In this document: positions 27,036 to 35,414 of the stretch, one piece after another
Numbering within the stretch: the first letter of the stretch is position 1
How the letters are laid out: every line of letters starts with the position of its first letter
Assembly: GCA_022824185.1 (NCBI GenBank)
Contig: JAJEAU010000009.1
Location: 1-56,089 of the forward strand
Source of the DNA: Dehalococcoidia bacterium
GTDB taxonomy: Bacteria; Chloroflexota; Dehalococcoidia; Lucifugimonadales; Lucifugimonadaceae
DNA length: 56,089 nucleotides
Reading direction: 5' to 3'
Program-made: the position numbers and the translations under genes
Notes under the pieces: generated by a model
Databases searched by the model: none
What the model saw: only the letters and a program-made list of their open reading frames with translations
Told to the model about the DNA's origin: nothing

Positions 27036-27392
27036 TTAAAAGTCAAGACCCTCCGCACGGGCGGCGTCGGCCAATGCCTTGACGCGTCCGTGATATTGAT
27101 AACCCCCACGATCGAACACGACTTTCTTGATGCCCTGTTCTTTGGCTCGCTTGGCGACCGTGGTTCCCACATGCTTTGCTGTGTCGATCTTCCCTGCATC
27201 ATCGATCTCAGGTTCGAGCGACGATGCTGCGGCCAGTGTCCGACCTTCATGGTCGTCGATCACTTGGGCGTAGATCTGTTTGTTGCTTCTAAATACGGAC
27301 AATCGCGGGCGTGCATCCACGCCGATCACACGACGTCGGACACGTCGATGACGTATCCAGCGAGGGCGGTTGTCAAACTTTCTGTTAGCCAT
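27036..27392 (-). CDS. rplR: 50S ribosomal protein uL18
   Basis: 5S rRNA-binding protein, 118 residues from ATG at 27392. The frame is open farther upstream into rplF, but [12 protein letters not shown] begins the conserved basic region [31 protein letters not shown] and [20 protein letters not shown] are diagnostic. Gaps are 7 bases to rplF and 2 bases to rpsE. Confidence 0.96.
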   Translation of the reverse strand: MANRKFDNRPRWIRHRRVRRRVIGVDARPRLSVFRSNKQIYAQVIDDHEGRTLAAASSLEPEIDDAGKIDTAKHVGTTVAKRAKEQGIKKVVFDRGGYQYHGRVKALADAARAEGLDF

Positions 27393-27399
27393 TTCGCTT

Positions 27400-27969
27400 C
27401 TAACCTCCGACACCCGCAACGGTCTTGCCAACGCGCAGACGCAACTGTTCGCCTTGGTAGGCGATCCCAAATAGCGGGATTCGACCAGCCTTGCTCTGGA
27501 AGCGGCTGGGTTTGCGCACGGACCGAATGTTCGCGGCCTGTTGACCCACATCTTGCTTGTCAGGTCCGGTGACGATGATCGTCGTGTTGCCTTCGACACT
27601 CAATGTGTTGTCGCCAATCGGCTCGACGTCGACCGGGTGAGAGTAGCCGGCCAGCAACTCCAAACCGGTGCCTTTTTGCGTGGCCCGGTATCCCGTGCCG
27701 TACATGATCAGTCGTTTGGTAAAGCCCTCGCTTACGCCGAGGACCATGTTGTTGACCAGACTTCGGGTTAGTCCGTGTTTGGCCCGTTGGTCTCGGGAGT
27801 CGTTCGAACGGGTAATTACGACGTCCGATCCGTCCATTGCGACGCCGATTCCGTCGTGGATCTTTCGACTCAATTCGCCCAAACGGCCTTTGACCGACAC
27901 ATTTCCGTCGGTGATCTTCACTTCGACGCCGTTCGGCACGGCAATTGGACTGTTTCCTACTCTGGACAC
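27400..27969 (-). CDS. rplF: 50S ribosomal protein uL6
   Basis: Protein near the GTPase-associated centre of the large subunit. The 189-residue sequence has two similar domains: [14 protein letters not shown] and [17 protein letters not shown] in the first, [11 protein letters not shown] and [20 protein letters not shown] in the second. It lacks the usual YKGKGIRY wording at the end; [20 protein letters not shown] replaces it. Confidence 0.96.
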   Translation of the reverse strand: MSRVGNSPIAVPNGVEVKITDGNVSVKGRLGELSRKIHDGIGVAMDGSDVVITRSNDSRDQRAKHGLTRSLVNNMVLGVSEGFTKRLIMYGTGYRATQKGTGLELLAGYSHPVDVEPIGDNTLSVEGNTTIIVTGPDKQDVGQQAANIRSVRKPSRFQSKAGRIPLFGIAYQGEQLRLRVGKTVAGVGG

Positions 27970-28015
27970 TTTGATATTTCCCGCTAGCTGCTAGGTGTTG
28001 GGGTGTTTGGGCCGA

Positions 28016-28417
28016 TCACCACACGTAGAACAGCAACTCGCCGCCTACACCTGACCTGCGAGCCTGATCAGATGTCATGACCCCCTTGGAGGTCGACATG
28101 AAAGCGACGCCGCGACCACCGAAGTAACGCGGAATCTCGTTCTTGCCTACGTAGATCCGTCGACCGGGTTTACTGACTCGCTTTAGTCCGGTGATGACCG
28201 ATTCGTCATTGTCGTCGTAGTAGCGCAGCGTCACCTCGAAATCGGCTTTCACGCCTTCGCGGCGGGTCTGCACGTTAGAGATGAATCCTTCGTCTCGCAT
28301 CAAGCGCAACAATGACCGCTTCATCTGCGAATGTGGAATCACTACTTGGTCGTGATGCGACATCACCGCGTTGCGGATGCGTGTCAGCATGTCTGAAATT
28401 GGGTCGGTGACTGGCAT
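28016..28417 (-). CDS. rpsH: 30S ribosomal protein uS8
   Basis: Central-domain 16S rRNA-binding protein and, in Escherichia coli, the spc operon repressor. The 133-residue sequence begins TDPISDMLTRIRNAVMSHHD and has the C-terminal STSKGVMTSDQARRSGVGGE, the RNA-binding signature. It lies 46 bases upstream of rplF. Confidence 0.97.
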   Translation of the reverse strand: MPVTDPISDMLTRIRNAVMSHHDQVVIPHSQMKRSLLRLMRDEGFISNVQTRREGVKADFEVTLRYYDDNDESVITGLKRVSKPGRRIYVGKNEIPRYFGGRGVAFMSTSKGVMTSDQARRSGVGGELLFYVW

Positions 28418-28459
28418 TGGGTTATTGGTTCATTGATCCCGCCGTAGCTAGATCGGCGT

Positions 28460-28765
28460 CTAAAGACTGGCTTTTCGAATTCCCGGCAAATTGCCGAGAT
28501 GTGCTTGTTCGCGGAAGACGATCCTGCACATCCCGAAGAATCGGATGTATCCGTTTGGTCGTCCTGTGGCGAAGCAACGATTCCTCTGTCGGATTTTGCT
28601 CGAATTCTTAGGCAAGAGATGAAGCTGGCGCCTCGCCTCCATCTGCTCCTCAAAGGGGCGATTGGTATCGTTGGCGATGCGCTTCAATTCGGCGCGTCGC
28701 TCTGCGTACTTCTCAACGAGGAGCGCACGCTTCTTTTCACGTTCGATTATTGCCTTGCGAGCCAT
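28460..28765 (-). CDS. rpsN: 30S ribosomal protein uS14, long zinc-free type
   Basis: Head protein, 101 residues. It begins MARKAIIEREKKRALLVEKY, has LPKNSSKIRQRNRCFATGRP and ends LGNLPGIRKASL. The length and the absence of paired CxxC motifs identify the long C- form rather than the 61-residue zinc form. The gene follows rplE by 64 bases. Confidence 0.97.
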   Translation of the reverse strand: MARKAIIEREKKRALLVEKYAERRAELKRIANDTNRPFEEQMEARRQLHLLPKNSSKIRQRNRCFATGRPNGYIRFFGMCRIVFREQAHLGNLPGIRKASL

Positions 28766-28829
28766 TGTTGTCTATGTCTTCGTGTGCTTGTCATGCCGAA
28801 TCTATCGGCGGATTGAATTTCTCGGTAAC

Positions 28830-29408
28830 TCAACGTCCCGTCGCGAACGGCATGCCCAAAAGTTCGAGCAGCCTGCGACCTTCCTCATCGGTGCGCGCCG
28901 TGGTCACGATAACCACTTGAAGTCCACGCAACCTGTCAATCTGATTGTAGTCAATCTCAGGAAACACAACCTGTTCGGAAAGGCCCAAACTGTAGTTGCC
29001 ATTCCCATCGAACGAGTTGCGGTTGGTTCCTCGGAAGTCACGCACTCGGGGCAACACCACATTGACCAAGCGGTCGTAGAACTGCCACATGCGGCCGGAC
29101 CGCAACGTGACCGATGCGCCAACTGGCATACCTTCTCGCAACTTGAAGTTCGCGATCGATCGCTTAGCGCGGTTGACCACCGGTTTCTGGCCGGTAATCG
29201 TGGCAATATCGCCGACGGCTGCATCCAAGGCGTTCGAGTTGTCGATCGCCTCGCCGAGTCCTATGTTGACGATGATCTTCTCCAGCTGCGGCAGCTGCAT
29301 CGGGTTCGTGTAACCGAACTCTCGCGTGAGAACCGGCACGACATCCGATCGGTATTGTGTGAGCAACCGCGGCATGAAAGCCGTCGCTGTCCCGTTTGAA
29401 CTAACCAT
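28830..29408 (-). CDS. rplE: 50S ribosomal protein uL5
   Basis: 5S rRNA-binding protein, 192 residues from ATG at 29408. That start overlaps the rplX stop by 8 bases (ATGGTTAG), and AGAGG lies just upstream; a longer frame start at 29450 would run deep into rplX. The sequence has [37 protein letters not shown] and the C-terminal [20 protein letters not shown], all standard. Confidence 0.96.
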   Translation of the reverse strand: MVSSNGTATAFMPRLLTQYRSDVVPVLTREFGYTNPMQLPQLEKIIVNIGLGEAIDNSNALDAAVGDIATITGQKPVVNRAKRSIANFKLREGMPVGASVTLRSGRMWQFYDRLVNVVLPRVRDFRGTNRNSFDGNGNYSLGLSEQVVFPEIDYNQIDRLRGLQVVIVTTARTDEEGRRLLELLGMPFATGR

Positions 29409-29712
29409 TTCGCGAACCTCTAACGCTGCGAACTCGCGTTCCGTCTTCAAGCTCGCGCCACCTCACCCGACCAACCTCGCCGGTGTCCGCATCGACGAGC
29501 ACGACGTTGGACAAGTGAATCGAGGCTTCGCCTTCGACGATGCCGGTCTGCATCACCCCACGCCGTCGGCCCATGTGCCGTTTCACGAGGTTCACTCCCT
29601 CGACGAACAGGCGCTGCTTCTTCCGGTCGACAGCGATCACCTCGCCGCGCGACCCTTTGTCCTTTCCAGACACCACGAGGACTGTGTCCCCTCTTTTGAT
29701 TTTCTTAGGCAT
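29401..29712 (-). CDS. rplX: 50S ribosomal protein uL24
   Basis: Assembly-initiator protein near the tunnel exit. The 103-residue sequence has the KOW motif [19 protein letters not shown], then [11 protein letters not shown] and [13 protein letters not shown]. Its C-terminal end overlaps the start of rplE, and it follows rplN by 10 bases. Confidence 0.97.
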   Translation of the reverse strand: MPKKIKRGDTVLVVSGKDKGSRGEVIAVDRKKQRLFVEGVNLVKRHMGRRRGVMQTGIVEGEASIHLSNVVLVDADTGEVGRVRWRELEDGTRVRSVRGSRNG

Positions 29713-29722
29713 TGCTTTTCAA

Positions 29723-30091
29723 CTACAGAACTTCGGGTGCCAATGACACGATCCGGTTAAATTCCCGCTCTCGCAACTCACGAGCCACGGGGCCAAAGAT
29801 GCGTGTTCCTCTCGGATTGCCATCTTCCGCAACGATTACGCACGCGTTGTCGTCGAACCTGATGTAGGAACCATCAACTCGGCGATACTCCTTGTTGGTG
29901 CGCACAATCACAGCTTTGACGACTTCATGCATTGCGACAGCGCCGCCTGGTTGCGCGTCCTTCACCGCACAGGTGATGACATCGCCCAAACCGGCATATC
30001 GGCGGTTGCTCGCACCGGTCATGTTTATGCACAGGACCTCGCGGGCGCCAGAGTTGTCCGCCACTCTGAGGCGCGTCTCTCGCTGAATCAC
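29723..30091 (-). CDS. rplN: 50S ribosomal protein uL14
   Basis: Protein at the subunit interface, binding site of silencing factor RsfS. The 122-residue sequence starts [19 protein letters not shown] and has [37 protein letters not shown] and the conserved [11 protein letters not shown]. Its first 4 bases overlap the end of rpsQ. Confidence 0.97.
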   Translation of the reverse strand: MIQRETRLRVADNSGAREVLCINMTGASNRRYAGLGDVITCAVKDAQPGGAVAMHEVVKAVIVRTNKEYRRVDGSYIRFDDNACVIVAEDGNPRGTRIFGPVARELREREFNRIVSLAPEVL

Positions 30092-30405
30092 TGACCTTCT
30101 CCAAAAGCGACGTCTTGCTGGTCGATCTCGCTCGGCGCATCATCCGGCGCGACGACTTCGACCCGCTCGATGATCTGCCGCAAACGCCACCGCTTAGTCT
30201 TCGACAAAGGTCGGTGCTCTTCGATCAACACGCGATCGCCGATCGACGCCTCGTTGTGCTCGTCGTGCGCCACGAACTTCGTGATCCGACGACGGTTCCG
30301 TTTGTAAACGCGGTGCCGTTGCGACCACGAGTACGCGACAACGATCGTCTTGTCGTTCTTGTCGCGGATCACGGTCCCAGTCCGCACTTTACGTATGCCT
30401 GTCAT
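30088..30405 (-). CDS. rpsQ: 30S ribosomal protein uS17
   Basis: Early 16S rRNA-binding OB-fold protein, 105 residues. [20 protein letters not shown], a basic [18 protein letters not shown] and [20 protein letters not shown] are the family signatures. The C-terminus carries about 20 extra residues ([20 protein letters not shown]) that are acidic and overlap the rplN start. Confidence 0.97.
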   Translation of the reverse strand: MTGIRKVRTGTVIRDKNDKTIVVAYSWSQRHRVYKRNRRRITKFVAHDEHNEASIGDRVLIEEHRPLSKTKRWRLRQIIERVEVVAPDDAPSEIDQQDVAFGEGQ

Positions 30406-30451
30406 ATCTATTCGATGTCCTCAGCTATCGATGCACAATTCGATCGAGCCC

Positions 30452-30673
30452 TTATGCTTGGCCCTCCGAGAGACCCAATTGTTCAACAATCTGACGTTCT
30501 CGAAGCACGGTGTGGATCCGGGCGATAGTTCGCCGGGTGTTCCGCAACGCGTTCGTGTCCGTCAATTGGCGCGTTGTTTTCTGGAAACGCAAATTCATCA
30601 ACGCGCGTTCCTGCTGAGACAACTCCCGATAAAGCTCGGTGTTGCTCAACTCTCTTACTTCCGTAATGTGCAT
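30452..30673 (-). CDS. rpmC: 50S ribosomal protein uL29
   Basis: Two-helix protein at the tunnel exit. The 73-residue sequence has VRELSNTELYRELSQQERAL, MNLRFQKTTRQLTDTNAL and RRTIARIHTVLRER, matching the family throughout, with a short extension (QIVEQLGLSEGQA). It lies between rplP and rpsQ. Confidence 0.97.
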   Translation of the reverse strand: MHITEVRELSNTELYRELSQQERALMNLRFQKTTRQLTDTNALRNTRRTIARIHTVLRERQIVEQLGLSEGQA

Positions 30674-30712
30674 CTAGTAAATCCCTGCTGCGGTCTTTTG
30701 TACCGATGGGGC

Positions 30713-31129
30713 CTAAAGTTCATCCGCCCGCGAAACGATCTTCACCGGCATCGGGAATTTAGCCCCGGCTCGCCGCAACGCTTCTTTTGCGGCCGCTTCG
30801 GGGACGTCTGCTATCTCGTAGATGATCCGTCCGCGCCGAACCGGTGCGACCCAGTGATCAACCGCACCCTTGCCTCCGCCCATGCGGGTCTCCGCTGGCC
30901 GGGACGAGACTGGCTTATCCGGGAATATCCGTATCCAGACCTGTCCGCCACGTTGCACGTAACCCGTGATCGCTCGCCGACCGGATTCGATCTGCCTCGA
31001 GGTGATCCAACTTGCATCCATCGCCTTCAATCCGAAGTCGCCGAATGCCAACTTGCTGCCGCGATTAGCAACGCCGCTCATCTTGCCGCGGTGCTGCTTG
31101 CGAAATTTGGTTCTACGTGGCTGTAACAT
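30713..31129 (-). CDS. rplP: 50S ribosomal protein uL16
   Basis: Protein near the peptidyl-transferase centre and A-site tRNA elbow. The 138-residue sequence begins [17 protein letters not shown] and has [20 protein letters not shown] and [20 protein letters not shown], the defining motifs. It follows rpsC by 18 bases. Confidence 0.97.
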   Translation of the reverse strand: MLQPRRTKFRKQHRGKMSGVANRGSKLAFGDFGLKAMDASWITSRQIESGRRAITGYVQRGGQVWIRIFPDKPVSSRPAETRMGGGKGAVDHWVAPVRRGRIIYEIADVPEAAAKEALRRAGAKFPMPVKIVSRADEL

Positions 31130-31147
31130 GGCGATTGTCCTCGAAAA

Positions 31148-31864
31148 CTAACGTCGGTGCCTTTGCGCACGACCCAGCCCGATGGGCGATACGCCAGTCG
31201 AACTGCCATTGTTGAGCTGTGACCTGCCCTCCGCAGGCATGTCGCCCGTGAAGATCCAGACCTTGATGCCGATCACGCCGAATGTGGTGCGTGCTTCCGA
31301 TACCGCATAGTCGATCTTGGCCCGCAACGTGTGAAGCGGCACTCGACCTTCCATCTGCTTATCGACACGCGCAATCTCGGCGCCGCCCAACCGACCAGAA
31401 ACTACGACCTTGATGCCTTCTGCGCCCGAATCCATCGTTCGCTGCATCGCCATTCGCACTGCTCGGCGGTAAGGTATACGTCGCTCGAGTTGCTCCGCGA
31501 GGCTCTGACCGACCAACTTGGCGTCGAGTTCCGGAACCTTGATCTCGTTTGCCGAGATCCGCACTCGTCGACCGGTCGATCGCTCGATCACATGCCGCAA
31601 CCGGTCGATCCTTTGGCCGTTTCGCCCGATGATGATGCCAGGGCGGCTCGTGTAGACGTTGATGCTCATCTCGCCACCGCCGCGGTCGATATCGACTCGC
31701 GAGATAGAGCCCTCGCCGTCGTACTCTTTAGCGATGATTTCCCGGATCTCGTAGTCTTCCTGCACCAGCTCGCGGTAGCTCTCAGGCTTGCCGGCAAACC
31801 AGTTCGAACGCCACTCGGCCGAGATGCCGAGGCGGAAACCTATCGGATGTATCTTCTGTCCCAT
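31148..31864 (-). CDS. rpsC: 30S ribosomal protein uS3
   Basis: Protein at the mRNA entry channel with helicase-associated basic residues. The 238-residue sequence starts MGQKIHPIGFRLGISAEWRS, has the KH domain with RPGIIIGRNGQRIDRL, and the C-terminal GRLGGAEIARVDKQMEGRVP and GVIGIKVWIFTGD. It is 46 bases downstream of rplV. Confidence 0.97.
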   Translation of the reverse strand: MGQKIHPIGFRLGISAEWRSNWFAGKPESYRELVQEDYEIREIIAKEYDGEGSISRVDIDRGGGEMSINVYTSRPGIIIGRNGQRIDRLRHVIERSTGRRVRISANEIKVPELDAKLVGQSLAEQLERRIPYRRAVRMAMQRTMDSGAEGIKVVVSGRLGGAEIARVDKQMEGRVPLHTLRAKIDYAVSEARTTFGVIGIKVWIFTGDMPAEGRSQLNNGSSTGVSPIGLGRAQRHRR

Positions 31865-31910
31865 ATTCAGTCCAATCGTCCAATGGAAGACGACATTTCA
31901 ACCTTTTCGT

Positions 31911-32240
31911 TTACTCTTCGTCTACCTCGATGGTGATCAGCGAAGTCGGGCGATTGAAAGCTCCGGCACGCCCGCGGGCTTTGGGCCGGAACCGTCGCAT
32001 CGTGACGGTCTTGTCCGCAATGATCCGCTTGATGACCAGCGATTCACGATCCTGCAGATCATTGGTCTCGGCGTTGGCTGCAGCCGCATTCAAGACTTTG
32101 TAAATCTCGCGCGCGCTCGGCGTTGTCATGTAACGCAGATACGACAGAGCGTCGTCGACTCTCCTACCACGAATCTCGTTCATTACTAGTCGGAGCTTCT
32201 TGGCGGAGATGCCTATGTTCTTGCCTCTTGCGATAGCCAT
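31911..32240 (-). CDS. rplV: 50S ribosomal protein uL22
   Basis: Its beta-hairpin forms part of the exit-tunnel constriction. The 109-residue sequence has ISAKKLRLVMNEIRGRRVDD and the loop end TMRRFRPKARGRAGAFNRPT with SLITIEVDEE, all conserved. No unusual macrolide-loop insertion or deletion is seen. Confidence 0.97.
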   Translation of the reverse strand: MAIARGKNIGISAKKLRLVMNEIRGRRVDDALSYLRYMTTPSAREIYKVLNAAAANAETNDLQDRESLVIKRIIADKTVTMRRFRPKARGRAGAFNRPTSLITIEVDEE

Positions 32241-32252
32241 CGCTCAATTTCC

Positions 32253-32516
32253 TCAGCGGTTGCCAGAGTGGCTTCGGAAGACCCGAGTAGCCGCAAACTC
32301 ACCCAGGCGGTGACCCACCATGTTCTCAGTGACCAATACCGGAATGAACGTCCGTCCGTTATGAACCGCGAAGGTCAATCCGACCATCTCCGGCATGATT
32401 ACCGACGCCCGTGCCCACGTGCGAATCGCACCGCGAGTTCGCTCGCGACGGGCCTTAGCCACCTTTTTCATCAATTTCGGGTCCAAAAAGGGACCTTTTC
32501 TGACTGACCTGCTCAT
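32253..32516 (-). CDS. rpsS: 30S ribosomal protein uS19
   Basis: Head protein contacting uS13. The 87-residue sequence reads [19 protein letters not shown], then [20 protein letters not shown] and [20 protein letters not shown], the standard end with a short truncation relative to longer homologues. It precedes rplV by 12 bases. Confidence 0.97.
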   Translation of the reverse strand: MSRSVRKGPFLDPKLMKKVAKARRERTRGAIRTWARASVIMPEMVGLTFAVHNGRTFIPVLVTENMVGHRLGEFAATRVFRSHSGNR

Positions 32517-32553
32517 GTGTGATTACCGCTCGATCTCAATCGGCGAGTCTCCT

Positions 32554-33381
32554 CTAACGTTGACCCCGTCGTCGTCGAATGAATTTGTCCGTGCGCTTGT
32601 TGCGGCGCGTCTTGTAACCCAATGTCGGCTTGCCCCACGGCGACTTCGGATTCGAGAATCCGATGCCGGAACGACCTTCGCCGCCTCCGTGCGGGTGTGC
32701 ATCAGGCGACATTGCGGTCCCACGAACCTTCGGTCGCTTGCCGCGGTGTCGCGAACGCCCTGCCTTGCCGAGTTTGATGTTCTTGTGGTCCGGGTTCGAC
32801 ACCACACCGATTGTCGCCCGACACTCCTGTCGGACTTGACGCATCTCACCCGAAGGCAGACGAAGCAAGATAAACGATCCTTCGTGCGCCATCACCTGGG
32901 CACCGGTGCCGGCGCCTTTGGCAAGCTGCCCACCGCTGCCGGGGGTCATCTCGATGTTGTGAACCATCGTTCCCTGCGGGATGTTCATCAACGGTTTCGT
33001 GTTGCCTGGCAGATCTGGAGCTTCAGACCCGGATTCGACCTTGCGACCGATTACCAACCCCTGAGGGGCGACGATGTAAGATTTCTCGCCGTCCTCGTAT
33101 CGGATCAAAGCAATACGAGCGCTGCGGTTCGGGTCGTACTCGATCGCCAAGACTTCTGCTTGGCCGCCACGCTCCCGCTTAAAGTCAACCATCCGGTATC
33201 GGCGCTTGTGGCCGCCACCACGACGGCGAACGGTGATCTTGCCCCGATTGTTGCGACCCGCCTTCTTAGTAAGCGGAGCCAGCAACGACTTTTCGGGCTT
33301 CTTCTTGGTAATGTCGGAAAAATCGTCGACAACATTGTTGCGACGACCTGGGGACGTTGGCTTGTGTTCCTTCAATGGCAT
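32554..33381 (-). CDS. rplB: 50S ribosomal protein uL2
   Basis: Central protein needed for subunit association and peptidyl-transferase activity. The 275-residue sequence has [33 protein letters not shown] [20 protein letters not shown] and the essential [20 protein letters not shown], with the conserved His. The end, [17 protein letters not shown], is normal. Confidence 0.98.
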   Translation of the reverse strand: MPLKEHKPTSPGRRNNVVDDFSDITKKKPEKSLLAPLTKKAGRNNRGKITVRRRGGGHKRRYRMVDFKRERGGQAEVLAIEYDPNRSARIALIRYEDGEKSYIVAPQGLVIGRKVESGSEAPDLPGNTKPLMNIPQGTMVHNIEMTPGSGGQLAKGAGTGAQVMAHEGSFILLRLPSGEMRQVRQECRATIGVVSNPDHKNIKLGKAGRSRHRGKRPKVRGTAMSPDAHPHGGGEGRSGIGFSNPKSPWGKPTLGYKTRRNKRTDKFIRRRRGQR

Positions 33382-33398
33382 ATCGGGAATTCTCTAGA

Positions 33399-33683
33399 CT
33401 ATGCGCCTTCAAACAGCACGATGTTGTCGCCCGGCGCCAATGTCACGATCGCTCGCTTGACGTCCGGTCGCTTCTTCTCACGGAACCCGCGCCGCTTCAT
33501 CTTGCCGCGTCGGCGGTAAGTGTTGACCGACACAACCTTCACATCAAATGCCCACTCGACCGCCCGGGCGATGTCGTATTTCGTCGACTTCATATCAACG
33601 TCGAAGACGTAACGGTTCTGCTCGTTGAGCATCGTTGACTTTTCGGTGATCACCGGTCGAATCAGCGTCCGCGCAATTTTCAT
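33399..33683 (-). CDS. rplW: 50S ribosomal protein uL23
   Basis: Docking protein for trigger factor and signal-recognition particle at the exit. From ATG at 33683 it is 94 residues; a GTG one codon earlier is also open. IRPVITEKSTMLNEQNRYVF and EWAFDVKVVSVNTYRRRGKM are diagnostic. The start overlaps the rplD stop by one base (TGATG). Confidence 0.96.
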   Translation of the reverse strand: MKIARTLIRPVITEKSTMLNEQNRYVFDVDMKSTKYDIARAVEWAFDVKVVSVNTYRRRGKMKRRGFREKKRPDVKRAIVTLAPGDNIVLFEGA

Positions 33684-34330
33684 CACTCGACCTCCCCGGC
33701 GACCTGTGAATCGTCCCAGAGCGACTCGATACGTGCAACTGCGCCTTGGGTCGCGACAATATTCGCCGCCCCAACCGCGCTGGCAACACTCAGTCCGTCG
33801 GCAAACGTCACATCCACTCGTTCAGCACCCCGCGCTGACAAAACCACCGTCGGCTCATGCGCCTCGGTCACCAAGAGAATCTTCCCTCTAACGCCCAGTG
33901 CGGCGACTAGATCTACGACCTGCTTGGTCTTCGGTGAGTCCAATGAAAAATCGTCCAAGATCGTCAAGCGCTCTTCTCGAACCTTGTCGCTAAGCGCCAC
34001 GCGTAGCGCCTGTCTGCGCATCTTCTTCGGCAAACGCTGCCGGTAACTGCGCTTGTGCGGTCCGAAAATGACCCCACCGCCAACTAGCGTCGGAGATTTC
34101 CGACTCCCCAAACGAGCGCGCCCGGTGTGTTTCTGGGCTCGCAATTTGCGCGTCGAATATGACACCTGCCCACGAGTCTTAGTCTCGTGTGTGCCTTGGC
34201 GCCGATTCGCGAGCTGCGCCGTCACCGCCTGATGCAGCAATGCGTCGTTCGACGCAGCCGACCACACGCGGTCGCTGACGGCGACGCTTCCAACCACATC
34301 GCCCTTTGTGTTCTTGACTGATAGTTCCAT
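33683..34330 (-). CDS. rplD: 50S ribosomal protein uL4
   Basis: Exit-tunnel constriction protein, 215 residues from ATG at 34330 (MELSVKNTKGDVVGS). The open frame extends upstream into rplC, but that part is unrelated to uL4. RRQGTHETKTRGQVSYSTRK, KHTGRARLGSRKSPTLVGGG and FGPHKRSYRQRLPKKMRRQA are the conserved loop sequences. It starts 13 bases after rplC. Confidence 0.96.
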   Translation of the reverse strand: MELSVKNTKGDVVGSVAVSDRVWSAASNDALLHQAVTAQLANRRQGTHETKTRGQVSYSTRKLRAQKHTGRARLGSRKSPTLVGGGVIFGPHKRSYRQRLPKKMRRQALRVALSDKVREERLTILDDFSLDSPKTKQVVDLVAALGVRGKILLVTEAHEPTVVLSARGAERVDVTFADGLSVASAVGAANIVATQGAVARIESLWDDSQVAGEVE

Positions 34331-34343
34331 CGTCAGATATACC

Positions 34344-35036
34344 TCAGCCCTGCTTCTCGATCCGCACGATGCTGTTTCTCGCACCGGGCACCGGACCCTT
34401 GACCAAGATGTAGTTCCTCGCCGCATCAACCGCCGCAACCGACAACCCACGCGTTGTGACCCGTCGATCTCCCATGTGGCCCGCCATTCGCGTTCCCGGC
34501 CAAACTCGGCCCGGGTAAGTGCCAGCTCCAACAGAACCAGGCGCACGATGCCGATCCGATTGACCGTGAGTCTTGGGACCGCCTGCGAATCCGTGACGCT
34601 TCACACCACCCGCGAAACCCTTGCCTTTCGACCTGCCCGTCACCTTGATCGCATCGCCGGCCTCAAACACATTGGCTCGAATCTCTTGCCCGACCTCAAA
34701 TTCGCCGAGATCAGAAACGTGGAACTCTTGGACATGCTGATAGGTTCCGCCGGCGCGCTCGAAATGACCGCGCAATGGCATGTTGGTCTTCTTCGCCCGA
34801 ACGAACCCAATCTGCACAGCTTGATATCCGTCGCGCTGCTCGGTCTTCACCTGCGTCACGACGCACGGACCAACCTCGACCATCGTCACCGCGTTCGCAC
34901 GCCCCGAATCGTCGTAGACCGTCGTCATGCCAATCTTTCGACCCAGCAGGCCGGGCATCGATCCAGGCGCTTCCGGAACGGCGATGTCGTTATCGACTAC
35001 CGATTCTTCCGCTCTGTCTTGTGTTTCCGTCGTCAT
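34344..35036 (-). CDS. rplC: 50S ribosomal protein uL3
   Basis: Early assembly protein reaching the peptidyl-transferase centre. The 230-residue sequence has an acidic N-terminal extension of about 30 residues (ETQDRAEESVVDNDIAVPEA) before LLGRKIGMTTVYDDSGRANA. GGVKRHGFAGGPKTHGQSD, with the methylatable Gln region, and PGTRMAGHMGDRRVTTRGL are the signatures. The next gene upstream is rpsJ. Confidence 0.96.
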   Translation of the reverse strand: MTTETQDRAEESVVDNDIAVPEAPGSMPGLLGRKIGMTTVYDDSGRANAVTMVEVGPCVVTQVKTEQRDGYQAVQIGFVRAKKTNMPLRGHFERAGGTYQHVQEFHVSDLGEFEVGQEIRANVFEAGDAIKVTGRSKGKGFAGGVKRHGFAGGPKTHGQSDRHRAPGSVGAGTYPGRVWPGTRMAGHMGDRRVTTRGLSVAAVDAARNYILVKGPVPGARNSIVRIEKQG

Positions 35037-35086
35037 CTCTCGCCGTTCAGATAAAAAGCCGAGGACCTCGCAAGGCCGCTTCGGCT

Positions 35087-35404
35087 CTATTGAATTACTT
35101 TTACGCTGACCTCCACGCCGTTCGGTACGTTCAAACGTTGAAGAACGTCCATCGTCTTGGAACTCGGCTCAACGATATCCACGAGCCGCTTGTGCATCCA
35201 AAGCTCGAAGTGCTCTTGGGAATCCTTGGTGATGTGCGGAGACCGGATCACCGTGAACCGACGACGACGCGTCGGCATCGGAACGGGACCAGAGATCTGC
35301 GCGCCCGTTCGCGTCGCAGCGTCCAATATCTGCTCCGTCGCCTGCTCCAATAGCGGGGCGTCGTAGCCCCGGAGCATTATGCGCATCTTGCCGGTCGCCA
35401 TCAA
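35087..35404 (-). CDS. rpsJ: 30S ribosomal protein uS10
   Basis: Head protein that also forms NusB-uS10 antitermination complexes. The 105-residue sequence has MRIMLRGYDAPLLEQATEQI, GPVPMPTRRRRFTVIRSPHI and FELWMHKRLVDIVEPSSKTM, nearly invariant. It follows fusA by only 10 bases: the tuf gene that often lies between the two is missing. Confidence 0.97.
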   Translation of the reverse strand: MMATGKMRIMLRGYDAPLLEQATEQILDAATRTGAQISGPVPMPTRRRRFTVIRSPHITKDSQEHFELWMHKRLVDIVEPSSKTMDVLQRLNVPNGVEVSVKVIQ

Positions 35405-35414
35405 TTTAATTCGC

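Noticed and set aside
31331..31936. Plus-strand frame of 201 codons opposite rpsC
   Set aside because: It is antisense to a certain ribosomal gene and has no family resemblance or ribosome-binding site.
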